A program made the translations under genes and the position numbers. A stretch of DNA of 64,000 nucleotides from Paraperlucidibaca baekdonensis. Lineage in GTDB: Bacteria > Pseudomonadota > Gammaproteobacteria > Pseudomonadales > Moraxellaceae. Every line of letters starts with the position of its first letter. Positions within the stretch are counted from its first letter, which is position 1. Under the pieces are notes generated by a model. The model ran no database searches. It saw only the letters and a list, made by a program, of their open reading frames with translations, and had not been told where the DNA came from. The stretch covers positions 124,001-188,000 of the forward strand of contig NZ_QUNR01000003.1 of the NCBI RefSeq assembly GCF_003387535.1. Direction: 5' to 3'. Below, one piece after another: positions 54,658-63,108 of this stretch.

Positions 54658-54711
54658 TGTTAGCGCAGGCGCTGGTCTAGAGTGCTGGCTTGATGATTTG
54701 AGTAGGCACTT

Positions 54712-55032
54712 ATGAGCTGGCTATATTTGCTGTTGGCGGGGGTGTTTGAAATTGGTTGGCCGGTGGGTCTGAAAATGGCCCAACAGCCTCACCAGCGCTG
54801 GCTTGGCATTGCCATTGCGGTTGGTTTTATGTGCATCAGCGGGCTGCTGCTGTGGCTTGCGCAGCGGCAAATTCCTATCGGCACAGCCTATGCCATTTGG
54901 ACAAGCATCGGGGCGGTCGGTACGTTTGCCATTGGCGTGATGTATTACGGCGACCCGAGCTCGTTGGCGCGCTATGCCGGCGTGGCATTGATTATTGCGG
55001 GTGTGGTGACACTGAAGTTATCGCAGCCTTAA
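54712..55032 (+). CDS. SMR-family exporter, SugE/Gdx-like
   Basis: A 106-residue inner-membrane protein with four helices, acting as a dual-topology dimer. The essential Glu is at 13 in GVFEIGWPVGLK. The motif IPIGTAYAIWTSIGAVGTFAIGV near 55-77 is that of the family. Pro in GWPVGLK and the overall pattern fit the SugE/Gdx subgroup, which exports guanidinium, better than EmrE-type multidrug pumps. No guanidine riboswitch fits in the 54-bp upstream gap. Confidence 0.85.
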   Translation: MSWLYLLLAGVFEIGWPVGLKMAQQPHQRWLGIAIAVGFMCISGLLLWLAQRQIPIGTAYAIWTSIGAVGTFAIGVMYYGDPSSLARYAGVALIIAGVVTLKLSQP

Positions 55033-55033
55033 C

Positions 55034-55213
55034 TCACTCGTCGTTGGGCCAGGCGACATGCTCTTTGTAAAAGAAGTCTGCGGCCGCTTTCAACACACTA
55101 ATTTCTGAGCGTAAGAGCGCAATGTGTTGCTTGAGGAGTTCTATTTCACGGTGTAATGCTTCTGTGCCTTCAACGGTGATTTCTGACTCTTCAGCGTTTT
55201 GCTGTGTGTGCAT
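55034..55213 (-). CDS. Small coiled-coil protein of unknown function
   Basis: The protein has 59 residues from the ATG at 55213; a GTG at 55264 with AGG just before it would add 17 residues. The middle (GTEALHREIELLKQHIALLRSEISVLKAA) has heptad spacing of Leu/Ile, a coiled coil for dimer formation. The tail is FFYKEHVAWPNDE. No known family and no signal peptide. It is convergent with the SMR gene with one base between stops. Confidence 0.5.
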   Translation of the reverse strand: MHTQQNAEESEITVEGTEALHREIELLKQHIALLRSEISVLKAAADFFYKEHVAWPNDE

Positions 55214-55529
55214 AAGCAGGACTACTTTCGTTTTGTCTGATGTCTTAAATACAGGGAGTAACACGCCGACCTATCAGCTACCACGGGCGCTAGTCTATCG
55301 CGGCGGGCAAACGCCACTTTAGTGTAATTTTGTAAGAGCGCAGGCCGAGAATTTCAGCGTAACAGTGATTGTTTGATGCGTTGTGTAACGCTCTGTGTAT
55401 TATTTATTGGTTTTCGTAAATCGGATGCAAAAATCCTCCTAATCAACGATTTGTGGCTAATCCGATGTGTAATTATTTGTAGTCTTTACATGCTCGTCAT
55501 TACATCTTGCAAACTGATACATCAGATTG

Positions 55530-55563
55530 CTCCTCGTAAAGTTGCGTTAACTTAATCGAGGAG
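55530..55563 (+). promoter_or_regulatory. Hairpin that can hide the ribosome binding site
   Basis: CTCCTCG (55530-55536) is the perfect complement of CGAGGAG (55557-55563), which contains the ribosome binding site of the lipoprotein gene at 55570. The 20-base loop is AT-rich. Such pairing would repress translation until opened by heat, a protein or an RNA. The rest of the 300-bp gap upstream (55265-55529) has a loose inverted repeat (ATCGGAT / ATCCGAT, near 55418 and 55466) and nothing else I can name. Confidence 0.5.
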
Positions 55564-55569
55564 ATTGTC

Positions 55570-56652
55570 ATGGCTGCTTTAACCCCTTTTATACGTCTCA
55601 GCTCAGCATTGAGCTTGGCTATGGTATTGGCTGCTTGTGGTGCAGATTCAAAAGATTTCAATGCGGGTAATGACTCGAGCCCAGAGGTCACGCCACCAGC
55701 GGCAAAGGTCATGTGTGCCGATGTGCTAATAAACGATGCGGAAGGCGCCAAAGCGATCTTACAAGCTGAGCCGTATAATACGCTGATCCCAGAACTGGTG
55801 TTGGCCATTACCGATCCGGCGCAGCAAACCACGATTGATTTATTTGCGCCAATTAAGCAATTTCAAACGCTAGGGACCAGTCAGCAGTGCGAGCTGTCAT
55901 TGTTCGTTGCCTACTTAACAGCGGCTGACGACATGGGCGTGCTGTCGCCATTGGTGATGTCTATTAACACCATCGTGGTGGGCTTAAATAAAGGCATGGC
56001 GCCCAATGAGATTGCGCTCGGCTTGACGTCGTTACTGGCGTTAGGCGAAGACGGCGGTGCGACTCAGGGGCTTATTAGCTCGGTGAATCAACTCACAGGC
56101 AATTTACTCGGCGACAGTTTACTGAGCCCAGTCAATGACTTGCTTGGTTTTCTACTGAATCCGCAAGATGGTGTCTTGGCGCCATTAACCAGTGTGGTGG
56201 ATCAGCTCACCGATAAAGAAAGCGGTGCTTTAGGGGCGCTATCGAGCCTCGTTGATGAGCTCGTCAATACAGATAATCAAGCCTTGAACCCATTGATTAG
56301 CATCCTAAATGCGGTCTTAGGTGGCAGTGAAAGCGGCCAGACGTCAGAGGAAATTGCTGAGGGTTTGTTGGCATTAGCCAATGGTCAGCTATTTACCAAA
56401 GCTATCTTAGCCATGGTGCCATTCTTTGGTGAGCAATTGAGTGAGGTTGCACCTGTTGCGGCGCCTCAGTTCAAGCCAGATAGCACATCAACCATGAGCT
56501 CATCCGCACCGAGCACGTCGGGCACAACGCAAGCGCCCAGTGTGCCGGTTTTGGGTGAGGTGCTGGAGCAAGTGCCCGTGCTCGGGCCGCTGCTCAATCA
56601 GCTACTCGGTGGTCTGCTTGGCGGTTTACTGGGCGGCTTGGTGCCCAATTAA
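55570..56652 (+). CDS. Lipoprotein with Leu-rich degenerate repeats
   Basis: The protein has 360 residues. Signal peptide with lipobox LAAC at 20-23 (MVLAACGADSKDF); Gly-Ala after Cys suggests outer-membrane sorting. From about 150 to 270 there are degenerate repeats such as GLISSVNQLTGNLLG, LAPLTSVVDQLTD, LGALSSLVDELVN and LNPLISILNAVLGG, about 25-30 residues apart. A Ser/Thr/Pro linker follows, then a Gly/Leu tail GGLLGGLLGGLVPN. No known domain. Composition recalls the 684-residue protein at 45027. GAGGAG lies seven bases before the ATG, inside a potential hairpin. Confidence 0.75.
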   Translation: MAALTPFIRLSSALSLAMVLAACGADSKDFNAGNDSSPEVTPPAAKVMCADVLINDAEGAKAILQAEPYNTLIPELVLAITDPAQQTTIDLFAPIKQFQTLGTSQQCELSLFVAYLTAADDMGVLSPLVMSINTIVVGLNKGMAPNEIALGLTSLLALGEDGGATQGLISSVNQLTGNLLGDSLLSPVNDLLGFLLNPQDGVLAPLTSVVDQLTDKESGALGALSSLVDELVNTDNQALNPLISILNAVLGGSESGQTSEEIAEGLLALANGQLFTKAILAMVPFFGEQLSEVAPVAAPQFKPDSTSTMSSSAPSTSGTTQAPSVPVLGEVLEQVPVLGPLLNQLLGGLLGGLLGGLVPN

Positions 56653-56682
56653 GGATGATGGAGTGACACCGAGTGTTCATTC

Positions 56683-56707
56683 AGGCCGCAGGGATTGCGG
56701 CCTTTTT
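56683..56707 (+). terminator. Intrinsic terminator of the lipoprotein gene
   Basis: A stem AGGCCGCA / TGCGGCCT with a five-base loop GGGAT is followed by TTTTTATT. It lies 31 bp after the stop. Confidence 0.85.
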
Positions 56708-56782
56708 ATTGGGCTATTGCAAGTGATGCGCTAAGGGGCTATTACAGGTATTCACAATTTCTGCAAATGTAAGGAGTGTCAC

Positions 56783-57166
56783 GTGTTTAGCCACATCATG
56801 ATCGGTGCAAATGATATGCAAGCCTCTAAGGCTTTCTACGATGCGATTTTAGGTGCGATGGGTCACGCCCCAGGCACCATGGACCCTAAAGGCCGCTGCT
56901 TCTACATGACCGACACCGGCATTTTTGCGCTCACCACGCCCATCAACGGTCAGCCCGCGAGTGGCGGTAATGGCAGCACGGTAGGCTTTGCTGCCAAGGA
57001 TCCGGCCACTGCCGATGCCTGGCACGCTGCTGGCCTAGCCAATGGCGGCAGCCCCATTGAAGACCCACCCGGCGTGCGCGAGAGCCCATTGGGCAAACTG
57101 TACTTGGCGTATTTGCGCGACCCTAGCGGCAATAAAGTCTGCGCATTGCACCGCGTTAGCGAGTAA
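56783..57166 (+). CDS. VOC-family (glyoxalase-like) protein
   Basis: The protein has 127 residues from a GTG start with AAGGAG six bases upstream. The opening FSHIMIGANDMQASKAFYDAILGAMG is the vicinal-oxygen-chelate fold start with the metal His at position 3-4. GNGSTVGFAAKDPATADAWHAAGLANGG is the typical middle segment, and LAYLRDPSGNKVCALHR ends with the family's RDPxGN. Such proteins are often lyases or dioxygenase-like; substrate unknown. Five bp separate it from the aldolase gene. Confidence 0.87.
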   Translation: MFSHIMIGANDMQASKAFYDAILGAMGHAPGTMDPKGRCFYMTDTGIFALTTPINGQPASGGNGSTVGFAAKDPATADAWHAAGLANGGSPIEDPPGVRESPLGKLYLAYLRDPSGNKVCALHRVSE

Positions 57167-57171
57167 GACCG

Positions 57172-57927
57172 ATGGATGTGCCAAGCCTAAAAACCAAAGT
57201 CAGTCCTGAAGAATGGCAGCTGCGCTGTGATTTAGCCGCGTGCTATCGCTTGGTGGCGCATTATGGCTGGAGTGACCTCGTGTTTACGCACATTAGCGCG
57301 CGTATTCCGGGGCCTGAGCATCATTTTCTCATCAACCCGTATGGCTTGATGTTTGATGAAATCACCGCCTCATCATTGGTGAAGGTCGATGCCGAGTGCA
57401 ACAAAGTCATCGACTCGCCATTTCCGGTCAACCCGGCTGGTTTTGTCATTCATTCGGCGGTGCATGAAGCGCGCGAAGATGCCGGCTGTGTGCTGCATAC
57501 GCACACGCGTGCCGGTGTTGCGGTGAGTGCACAGGCCGCTGGGGTGTTGCCGATTTCGCAGCAATCGACATTTGTGTTGGCAGGCTTGGCGTATCACGCC
57601 TACGAGGGTGTGGCATTTCGCGATGATGAAAAGCCGCGCTTGCAGGCCGATCTGGGTAGCGCGAACTTTCTCATGCTGCGCAATCACGGTCTGTTGACCG
57701 TTGGGCCGAGCATTGGCGATGCCTTTTTGAGCATGTATGTGTTTGAAAGTACCTGTCAGATTCAGCTCTCGGCGCAAGCCGGTGGGCCACTGACCGAGGT
57801 TGATCCGCAGATTGTTGCGGGGGTGGCTGAGTCCATGCGCGTGCAAACGAGTGGCTTAGGTGGCGCGTTTGTGTGGCCGGCATTGCTGCGCAAGCTCGAC
57901 CGGCTCGGTGCTGATTACGCGCGCTAA
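57172..57927 (+). CDS. Class II aldolase/adducin-family protein
   Basis: The 251-residue protein has the fold of L-fuculose-phosphate aldolase. GWSDLVFTHISARIP near 31, the zinc-binding HTHTRAGVAVS near 106-116 and NFLMLRNHGLLTVG near 164-177 (third His) are present, so the metal site is complete. Substrate unknown; many members with this adducin-like pattern have no assigned reaction. Paired with the VOC gene, its product may be a sugar- or keto-compound enzyme. Its stop overlaps the stop of the convergent AraC gene. Confidence 0.85.
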   Translation: MDVPSLKTKVSPEEWQLRCDLAACYRLVAHYGWSDLVFTHISARIPGPEHHFLINPYGLMFDEITASSLVKVDAECNKVIDSPFPVNPAGFVIHSAVHEAREDAGCVLHTHTRAGVAVSAQAAGVLPISQQSTFVLAGLAYHAYEGVAFRDDEKPRLQADLGSANFLMLRNHGLLTVGPSIGDAFLSMYVFESTCQIQLSAQAGGPLTEVDPQIVAGVAESMRVQTSGLGGAFVWPALLRKLDRLGADYAR

Positions 57928-58937
57928 GCACCACGCCGATATTGACTCGGCGTGGTGCCCGTCCAGCGCTTAAAGGCGCGGGTGAAATTCGCCACATCGG
58001 AATAGCCCAGCTGCTCAGCGATGCGTTCAATGCTTTGTGATTCGTGCCGCAACAGCAGTACCGCGCGCTGGCGGCGTAAATCTTCCAAAATATCGCTAAA
58101 ACTGGTGCCATCTTGCGCGAGTTGGCGTTTTAGCGTGCGCTCCGACATGCACAAAATGCTAGCCACCGCCTCAACGCTGCGAAAGCCCTCGGCGTCATCG
58201 TGAATGAGCTCGCGCACCTGCCGAACAAAGCGGTTGGTGTGACCAATCGCCACCAGCTCGCGCTCGCATTGCTCAATGGCCAGCTGGCTGGAGCTGGCAT
58301 CGGCCATTAGCAAGGGCGCATCCAGATACGCCTTTGCAAAGCGGATGACATTTTCAGGCTGCCCATACTGAATCTGCGCCGGCAAAATATGGCTGAATTC
58401 GGCAAAGCGCGGGTTTTCCGGGATGTCGATATCGGCGATGCCGTAGAGCGTCTCGCCGGTCAGCACTTGCGCCATTTGGCCCAGACCGACCATCAGCGCC
58501 GCCACGGCGGTATCGCGCAGGGGCTGCAGGTTTAAGTCGCAGCTCAAATACAGCCGCGCTTCATCGTTGTGAGTCTCAAGACGCAGCGCAAAGCCCATTA
58601 AACGCAGGCTAATGAAGCGTTCAGCGAGCTCAATGGCCTGCGCCACGGTATCGGCGGTCATGGCAGCAAAACCGATGAAGCCGTGGCTGGAGAGCTTCAT
58701 CTGCATGCCAATATAAAACGGTAGGCCGGGCTCCTCGGTGAGCTCAAGTGCGCGCGTGTAAATGCCATTGACGACATCGAGCGGGAGCCGCAGGGTTGGC
58801 GCCGTGAGTTGCTCGCGATCTAGGCCGGCGGGCGCTAATAGCTCGCTTTCATTGACATGCCAGCGCTTCACCACATCGAGCAAGAGCAAAACATAGGCGG
58901 CGGGCAGGCCAGGGTGGGACTCAGTAAACGATGACAT
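57924..58937 (-). CDS. AraC-family regulator, OruR/arabinose-binding type
   Basis: About 337 residues from the ATG at 58937; ATG at 58952 is an alternative, and neither has a clear ribosome binding site. The N-terminal PF12625-type domain (about 10-220) is followed by the AraC helix-turn-helix domain. That domain has CMSERTLKRQLAQDGTSFSDIL near 260 and IAEQLGYSDVANFTRAFKRWTGTTPSQYRR at the end. Regulators of this type are common beside lipid-related genes, and it is divergent from the PF10118 hydrolase gene. Confidence 0.87.
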   Translation of the reverse strand: MSSFTESHPGLPAAYVLLLLDVVKRWHVNESELLAPAGLDREQLTAPTLRLPLDVVNGIYTRALELTEEPGLPFYIGMQMKLSSHGFIGFAAMTADTVAQAIELAERFISLRLMGFALRLETHNDEARLYLSCDLNLQPLRDTAVAALMVGLGQMAQVLTGETLYGIADIDIPENPRFAEFSHILPAQIQYGQPENVIRFAKAYLDAPLLMADASSSQLAIEQCERELVAIGHTNRFVRQVRELIHDDAEGFRSVEAVASILCMSERTLKRQLAQDGTSFSDILEDLRRQRAVLLLRHESQSIERIAEQLGYSDVANFTRAFKRWTGTTPSQYRRGA

Positions 58938-59043
58938 TGTGTAATGGCACATAATGACAAGAAGATGGCACAAACTAACCTGCTACTTCGATGCAGACAA
59001 GGGCACATTAATCACTTCAACAACGACTGATTGAGGTTTCACC

Positions 59044-59946
59044 ATGACTGCTGCCCAAACCGCTATTTCCCCCACGCTCTCGGCCAATCGCCAACCGGCT
59101 GGCGCGCGCGTTGGCATTCCACCCCGTCGTGTGATGATGAATTTAGACACATCCGATGCTGGCTACTGGTATGCCGATAGCCCATTTTTGACCTATTTTT
59201 GGTCGGCATTTTCGGTGTTGTTGCCCGAGGGTGAGCAATTTTTTGTGAATGCCGTGCGTCATTATCGTGACCAGATTACCGATGCCGATCTAAAAGCGGC
59301 CATCTCGGGCTTTATTGGTCAGGAAGCGCTGCACACGCAGGGCCACCAAGTGCTCAACGACTTCATCAATGCCAAGCAACTTCCCGCTGCTGAGCTGGAG
59401 AGCCAGCTCAAGATTTTGCTCGATGCCGTCGCGAAAATTCATCCGCGCTTGAACTTGGCCATCACCATTTCGCTCGAGCATTTCACCGCGCTCTTGGGTG
59501 AGCAATTACTCGCTGAGGCCGACCACCACGGTGCGGTTGCCGAGGATATTCGTCCGCTGTGGATGTGGCATGCGCTGGAAGAGACTGAGCACAAGGCCGT
59601 AGCCTGGGATGTTTACCAGCAAACTGGTGGTGGTTATGCGCTACGTGCTGGCACCATGGCATTGACCACGGTAATTTTGGGTGGCGTGATGGCCTATTCG
59701 ACCGGTCGCTTGATGCATGCCGATGGCAAGCTGCTGAATATGCGCGACAACCTCAAGGGTCTGCGGGCGTTGTTTGGCCGCCGTGGCCGCATGACGCGCT
59801 TGGCGCCGAAGTTCCTCGACTTCTTCCGCCCGAGCTTCCACCCCAACGACCACGACACCACCGCATTAGTGGCCGAATGGCGCGAGAAGCTATTTGGTGC
59901 CGATGGCTCGCTCAATGGCTTGCTCAAAGGCGCGAAGATTCATTAA
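59044..59946 (+). CDS. PF10118 metal-dependent hydrolase family protein
   Basis: A 300-residue helical protein of PF10118. Carboxylate/His pairs typical of a ferritin-like metal site are seen in FIGQEALHTQGH near 97, EHFTALLGEQ near 144 and WHALEETEHKAVAWDVY near 180. A hydrophobic stretch near 203-222 may associate with membrane. GAGG precedes the ATG. The family is poorly characterised. Neighbouring AraC regulators and a sterol desaturase-type enzyme suggest lipid or hydrocarbon metabolism, but that is inference. Confidence 0.85.
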   Translation: MTAAQTAISPTLSANRQPAGARVGIPPRRVMMNLDTSDAGYWYADSPFLTYFWSAFSVLLPEGEQFFVNAVRHYRDQITDADLKAAISGFIGQEALHTQGHQVLNDFINAKQLPAAELESQLKILLDAVAKIHPRLNLAITISLEHFTALLGEQLLAEADHHGAVAEDIRPLWMWHALEETEHKAVAWDVYQQTGGGYALRAGTMALTTVILGGVMAYSTGRLMHADGKLLNMRDNLKGLRALFGRRGRMTRLAPKFLDFFRPSFHPNDHDTTALVAEWREKLFGADGSLNGLLKGAKIH

Positions 59947-60738
59947 TTAGCGTCGATCAGAAACAAAGGGCTGGAGTAGCAGCTTCGCTAATGCCGAATC
60001 TGCCTCCGCCCTGAACGCTTCAATGCCAATCGGCATGGACTGTGGATCATCCATGGGGCGCGCCACATACGTGCCAAAGACGCGATCCCACCACGGGAAG
60101 TTAAAGCCGTAATTGGCGTTGGTTTCCGAGGGCCGAATGGAGTGATGCACGCGATGCATATCGGGCGTGACCACCACGCCGCGCAATAGGCGCTCAAGCC
60201 TGTGCGGGATGGATATATTGGCATGGTTAAAAATCGCCGTGGCATTCAGCACAATCTCAAACACCAGCACCACGCCGGGATGAATACCGAGCGCCCAAAC
60301 CAACGCGATCTTGTAAAGCATGGAGCCGGCAATTTCGAGCGGATGAAAGCGCAGGGCCGTGCTCACATCGAGATCTATATCGCTGTGATGCATGCGGTGT
60401 AAGCGCCACAGCAGCGGCACACGATGCGATGCCCAATGCTGCGCATAAATGGCCAAGTCGAGCAGCAAAAATCCCAAGGGTGCAGCCAGCCATAAGGGCA
60501 TATTGAGCAGACCAAAGAGCCCACCCTGTTGCGCGTAGACATCGGCGGCGACACCAACGGCCAAGATCGGCAGCAGCAGCCGAACGGCAAGGATGTCGAC
60601 AACCAGCACGCCGAGATTATTGAGCCAGCGAAAGCCTTTGCGCACCGCGAGTGGGCGAAATGACAGGCGCCATTCGATCAGCCCCATGACACTAAAAACG
60701 CTGGCAAATATCAGCGCCCGAATAACCGCCTCAGACAT
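59947..60738 (-). CDS. Sterol desaturase-family membrane hydroxylase
   Basis: A membrane diiron enzyme of the fatty-acid-hydroxylase superfamily. From the ATG at 60738 with GGAGG six bases upstream it has 263 residues and about four to five membrane helices. The three His clusters are in order: HWASH near 110, LHRMHHSD near 122 and MHRVHHS near 196, which bind the two irons. Its ATG overlaps the stop of the TSUP gene (TAATG). Substrate unknown; bacterial members act on carotenoids, sterol-like lipids or ether lipids. It is convergent with the PF10118 gene with no gap. Confidence 0.9.
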   Translation of the reverse strand: MSEAVIRALIFASVFSVMGLIEWRLSFRPLAVRKGFRWLNNLGVLVVDILAVRLLLPILAVGVAADVYAQQGGLFGLLNMPLWLAAPLGFLLLDLAIYAQHWASHRVPLLWRLHRMHHSDIDLDVSTALRFHPLEIAGSMLYKIALVWALGIHPGVVLVFEIVLNATAIFNHANISIPHRLERLLRGVVVTPDMHRVHHSIRPSETNANYGFNFPWWDRVFGTYVARPMDDPQSMPIGIEAFRAEADSALAKLLLQPFVSDRR

Positions 60739-61505
60739 TACATACCTCCGATGGGCAGGCTCTGCCACGCCTGCCAGAGCAGCTGTAGCGCAAGCGCACA
60801 GAGCAGCCAATTAAGCCCGCGATGAAAGCTGGCATCGGCGCGCCCAGACAGCCAACGCTCGCCCAGCCAGGTGCCAATAAAGCCACTCGCGATCATGGCG
60901 GCCAGCAGTGTCATCCACGGTAAAAAACTAAAGCCGAGAAAGCCAAATGCCGCAATTTTCACGCCATGTTGCAGGCTCATGCTGGCGGAAAAAGTCGCCA
61001 TATGCGGCTGACGTGGCAGCGTTTGCGTTTTCAGCAAGGCTGCCACCAATGGCCCGGTTGCGCCAATAAACATACTAAGAAAACTAAACACGAGGCCGCC
61101 GAGCCACAGGCCGAGACGCTCGGTGCGCGCGGAAAATGTTGGCCATTTGCCCCAAGCGGCATAGAGGATAAATACGCTGAGGCCGGTGTAGAGCCAGTGA
61201 CTGGGGAGCTCGCGCACGAGGCTGCCGCCAACCAGACCGCCGAACAGGGCACCCACGGTGAATGGCAGTACGGTAGACCAGCGGATATAACGCCAGAGCA
61301 GGGCGGTGCGGCCGACATTGGAGCCCAGCTGCACCACGCCATGGAGCGGGATGAGTGCGCTGGCGGGCACGAGCATGGCCATCACGCCGAGTAATAGCAG
61401 GCCGCCGCCAATGCCCAGGCCGGCGGTGAGCAGCGAGGTTAGCAGCGAGATGGCCATGAGGCCGAGTGCGACGGCGAGACTGATGCTCTCAGGAAGCCAT
61501 GCCAT
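60738..61505 (-). CDS. TSUP (TauE/SafE) family transporter
   Basis: A 255-residue inner-membrane protein with about eight helices. The family mark is near the start: LTAGLGIGGGLLLLGVMAMLVP near 26-47, followed by PLHGVVQLGSNVGR, and a second half LSMFIGATGPLVAALL near 141. TSUP proteins export sulfite, sulfoacetate or other organic anions. It sits 6 bp after the HIT gene and is coupled to the sterol desaturase gene downstream. Confidence 0.88.
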   Translation of the reverse strand: MAWLPESISLAVALGLMAISLLTSLLTAGLGIGGGLLLLGVMAMLVPASALIPLHGVVQLGSNVGRTALLWRYIRWSTVLPFTVGALFGGLVGGSLVRELPSHWLYTGLSVFILYAAWGKWPTFSARTERLGLWLGGLVFSFLSMFIGATGPLVAALLKTQTLPRQPHMATFSASMSLQHGVKIAAFGFLGFSFLPWMTLLAAMIASGFIGTWLGERWLSGRADASFHRGLNWLLCALALQLLWQAWQSLPIGGM

Positions 61506-61511
61506 GACGCG

Positions 61512-61940
61512 TTAGGGTGCAGGCGTAAAAGCTGGTGCTGTCGCGAGCAGTGCCTGTAATGCCTGCAGACGCTCAGTCAGCGCCTCGGCGGTATAGCGTT
61601 GCGCCGGATGCTTGCCCCAGATCGGGCCGGGCCAGGCGGCATCCGTTTGATGTCTGACGACAATATGCCAATGCAGTTGCGCCACCACATTGCCCAAATT
61701 CGCGACGTTCATTTTCTCGGCGGCAAAGGCCTGTTGCAGCGCCGCACTCAGCCATGAAGACTCGCGCAGGAGCTGGCTTTGATCATCCGGACTGAGCTCG
61801 TGGACCTCGCGCAGATCGGCGTGGCGGGGGACTAAAATCAGCCAAGGGTACTGCGCATCATTCATCAGCAAGCAGCGGCAAAGCGGAAAATCCCCGAGCG
61901 CGATGGTGTCGTTGGCTAGGCGTGCGTCGAGCGTAAACAT
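61512..61940 (-). CDS. HIT-domain nucleotide hydrolase
   Basis: The protein has 142 residues from the ATG at 61940 (MFTLDARLANDT), which has GGAA just upstream; a frame extending to 62105 adds 55 non-family residues and overlaps the divergent AraC gene. The catalytic triad motif HWHIVVRH near 98 is QLHWHIVVRHQ, the histidine-triad signature of HIT enzymes that cleave nucleotide phosphoramidates or dinucleotides. First in the leftward operon HIT-TSUP-sterol desaturase. Confidence 0.88.
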   Translation of the reverse strand: MFTLDARLANDTIALGDFPLCRCLLMNDAQYPWLILVPRHADLREVHELSPDDQSQLLRESSWLSAALQQAFAAEKMNVANLGNVVAQLHWHIVVRHQTDAAWPGPIWGKHPAQRYTAEALTERLQALQALLATAPAFTPAP

Positions 61941-62082
61941 GGCTAATTCCAAGCGATATAAAACGCCAGTGTAGGCTGCCCGCGCGTTCTGGGCTACTGG
62001 CGCGCGCCTTGCCTGTGCTAGTCTTAGGCCGTGATTTTTCCTGGCCAATGACTGTGGCGCGTATGATTTTTTGTGAGTCATT

Positions 62083-63108
62083 ATGTCTGTGTCGCAGACC
62101 CACACCGTAAGCCTTACCTACGTCGAGCGTTTGCTGGCTGGTGCCGCGCGTCAGGGCATGAGCTTGCCCGAATTATTTGCCCACAGCGGTCTTGATTCGG
62201 CGCGTGCCAACGAGCGCAATGCCCGCATTAGCAGCACTGAGTTGATTCGCTTGATGCAAGAAGTGATGCGCCGCACCGGCGATGAGTTTATTGGCTTGGC
62301 GGCCGATTCGCGCTCCAAGCCCGGCACCTTCTCGATGATGGCGCATGCGGTCATCAATTGCGCAAATCTTGAGCAGGCTATCCGCCGCTCCAGTGCCTTT
62401 TATGAGCTGTTTGAAACCCCCACCGTGGTCGATTTGAGCGTTAACCAACACGAGGGTCAGCTGAATTTGTCATTGCGCCGTGATGAGCTGGTTGGCGATA
62501 CCATTTTTGAGCTGATGAGCTTTGTCTCCGTGCGCTTTTGGAGCTGGTTGGTGGGTCAGCGTTTAAGCCCGCTGGTGATCGAGTTTGCTTTTGCGCCACC
62601 GCCCAGCGCCAACGAATTTGCCAGCCTATTTCGTTGCCCGGTGATTTATGGTGCTGATCATAATGTCATTCGCTTTCCGGCGAGTTGGCTGAGCTTGCCG
62701 CTGGCGCAAACGCCGCTGTCATTATCGCGCTTCTTGAAGGATTCGTTGGCGCAAATTATTGCCGGCCGTTCGCGGCCCATGGGCTTGGCCGAGCAGGTGC
62801 GCAACCGCTTGAGTTCCGACTATGGCAATGCCTTTCCGGACTTGCCAGAACTCTGCGCTTCCTTGTCGATGACGCCGCAAACCTTGCGTCGCCATTTAAA
62901 AGAAGAGGGCACCAGCTACCAGCGCATTAAAGATCAACTACGCGAAGAGGCGGCACGGTTTTATTTAGCCAAACCGGCATTAAGTATCGATGAGATCGCG
63001 CTGATGATGGGCTTCTCCGAAGCCAGCGCCTTTCATCGCGCCTTTAAAAAATGGACAGGCCAAACCCCGGCGAGCTGTCGCCGGCATTTATTAGGACTCT
63101 CTGAATGA
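62083..63108 (+). CDS. AraC-family regulator, OruR type
   Basis: The 341-residue protein has the same architecture as the AraC protein at 57924: an N-terminal PF12625-type domain (AARQGMSLPELFAHSGLD near 23) and a C-terminal helix-turn-helix pair. The pair is SMTPQTLRRHLKEEGTSYQRIK near 265 and IALMMGFSEASAFHRAFKKWTGQTPASCRR at the end. It is divergent from the HIT-TSUP-desaturase operon and overlaps purU by 4 bp, so it is co-expressed with purU. Which genes it controls is unknown. Confidence 0.88.
   Translation: MSVSQTHTVSLTYVERLLAGAARQGMSLPELFAHSGLDSARANERNARISSTELIRLMQEVMRRTGDEFIGLAADSRSKPGTFSMMAHAVINCANLEQAIRRSSAFYELFETPTVVDLSVNQHEGQLNLSLRRDELVGDTIFELMSFVSVRFWSWLVGQRLSPLVIEFAFAPPPSANEFASLFRCPVIYGADHNVIRFPASWLSLPLAQTPLSLSRFLKDSLAQIIAGRSRPMGLAEQVRNRLSSDYGNAFPDLPELCASLSMTPQTLRRHLKEEGTSYQRIKDQLREEAARFYLAKPALSIDEIALMMGFSEASAFHRAFKKWTGQTPASCRRHLLGLSE

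Noticed and set aside
54658-54711. Guanidine riboswitch before the SugE-like gene
   Set aside because: The gap is 54 nt and shows no ykkC-type conserved blocks.
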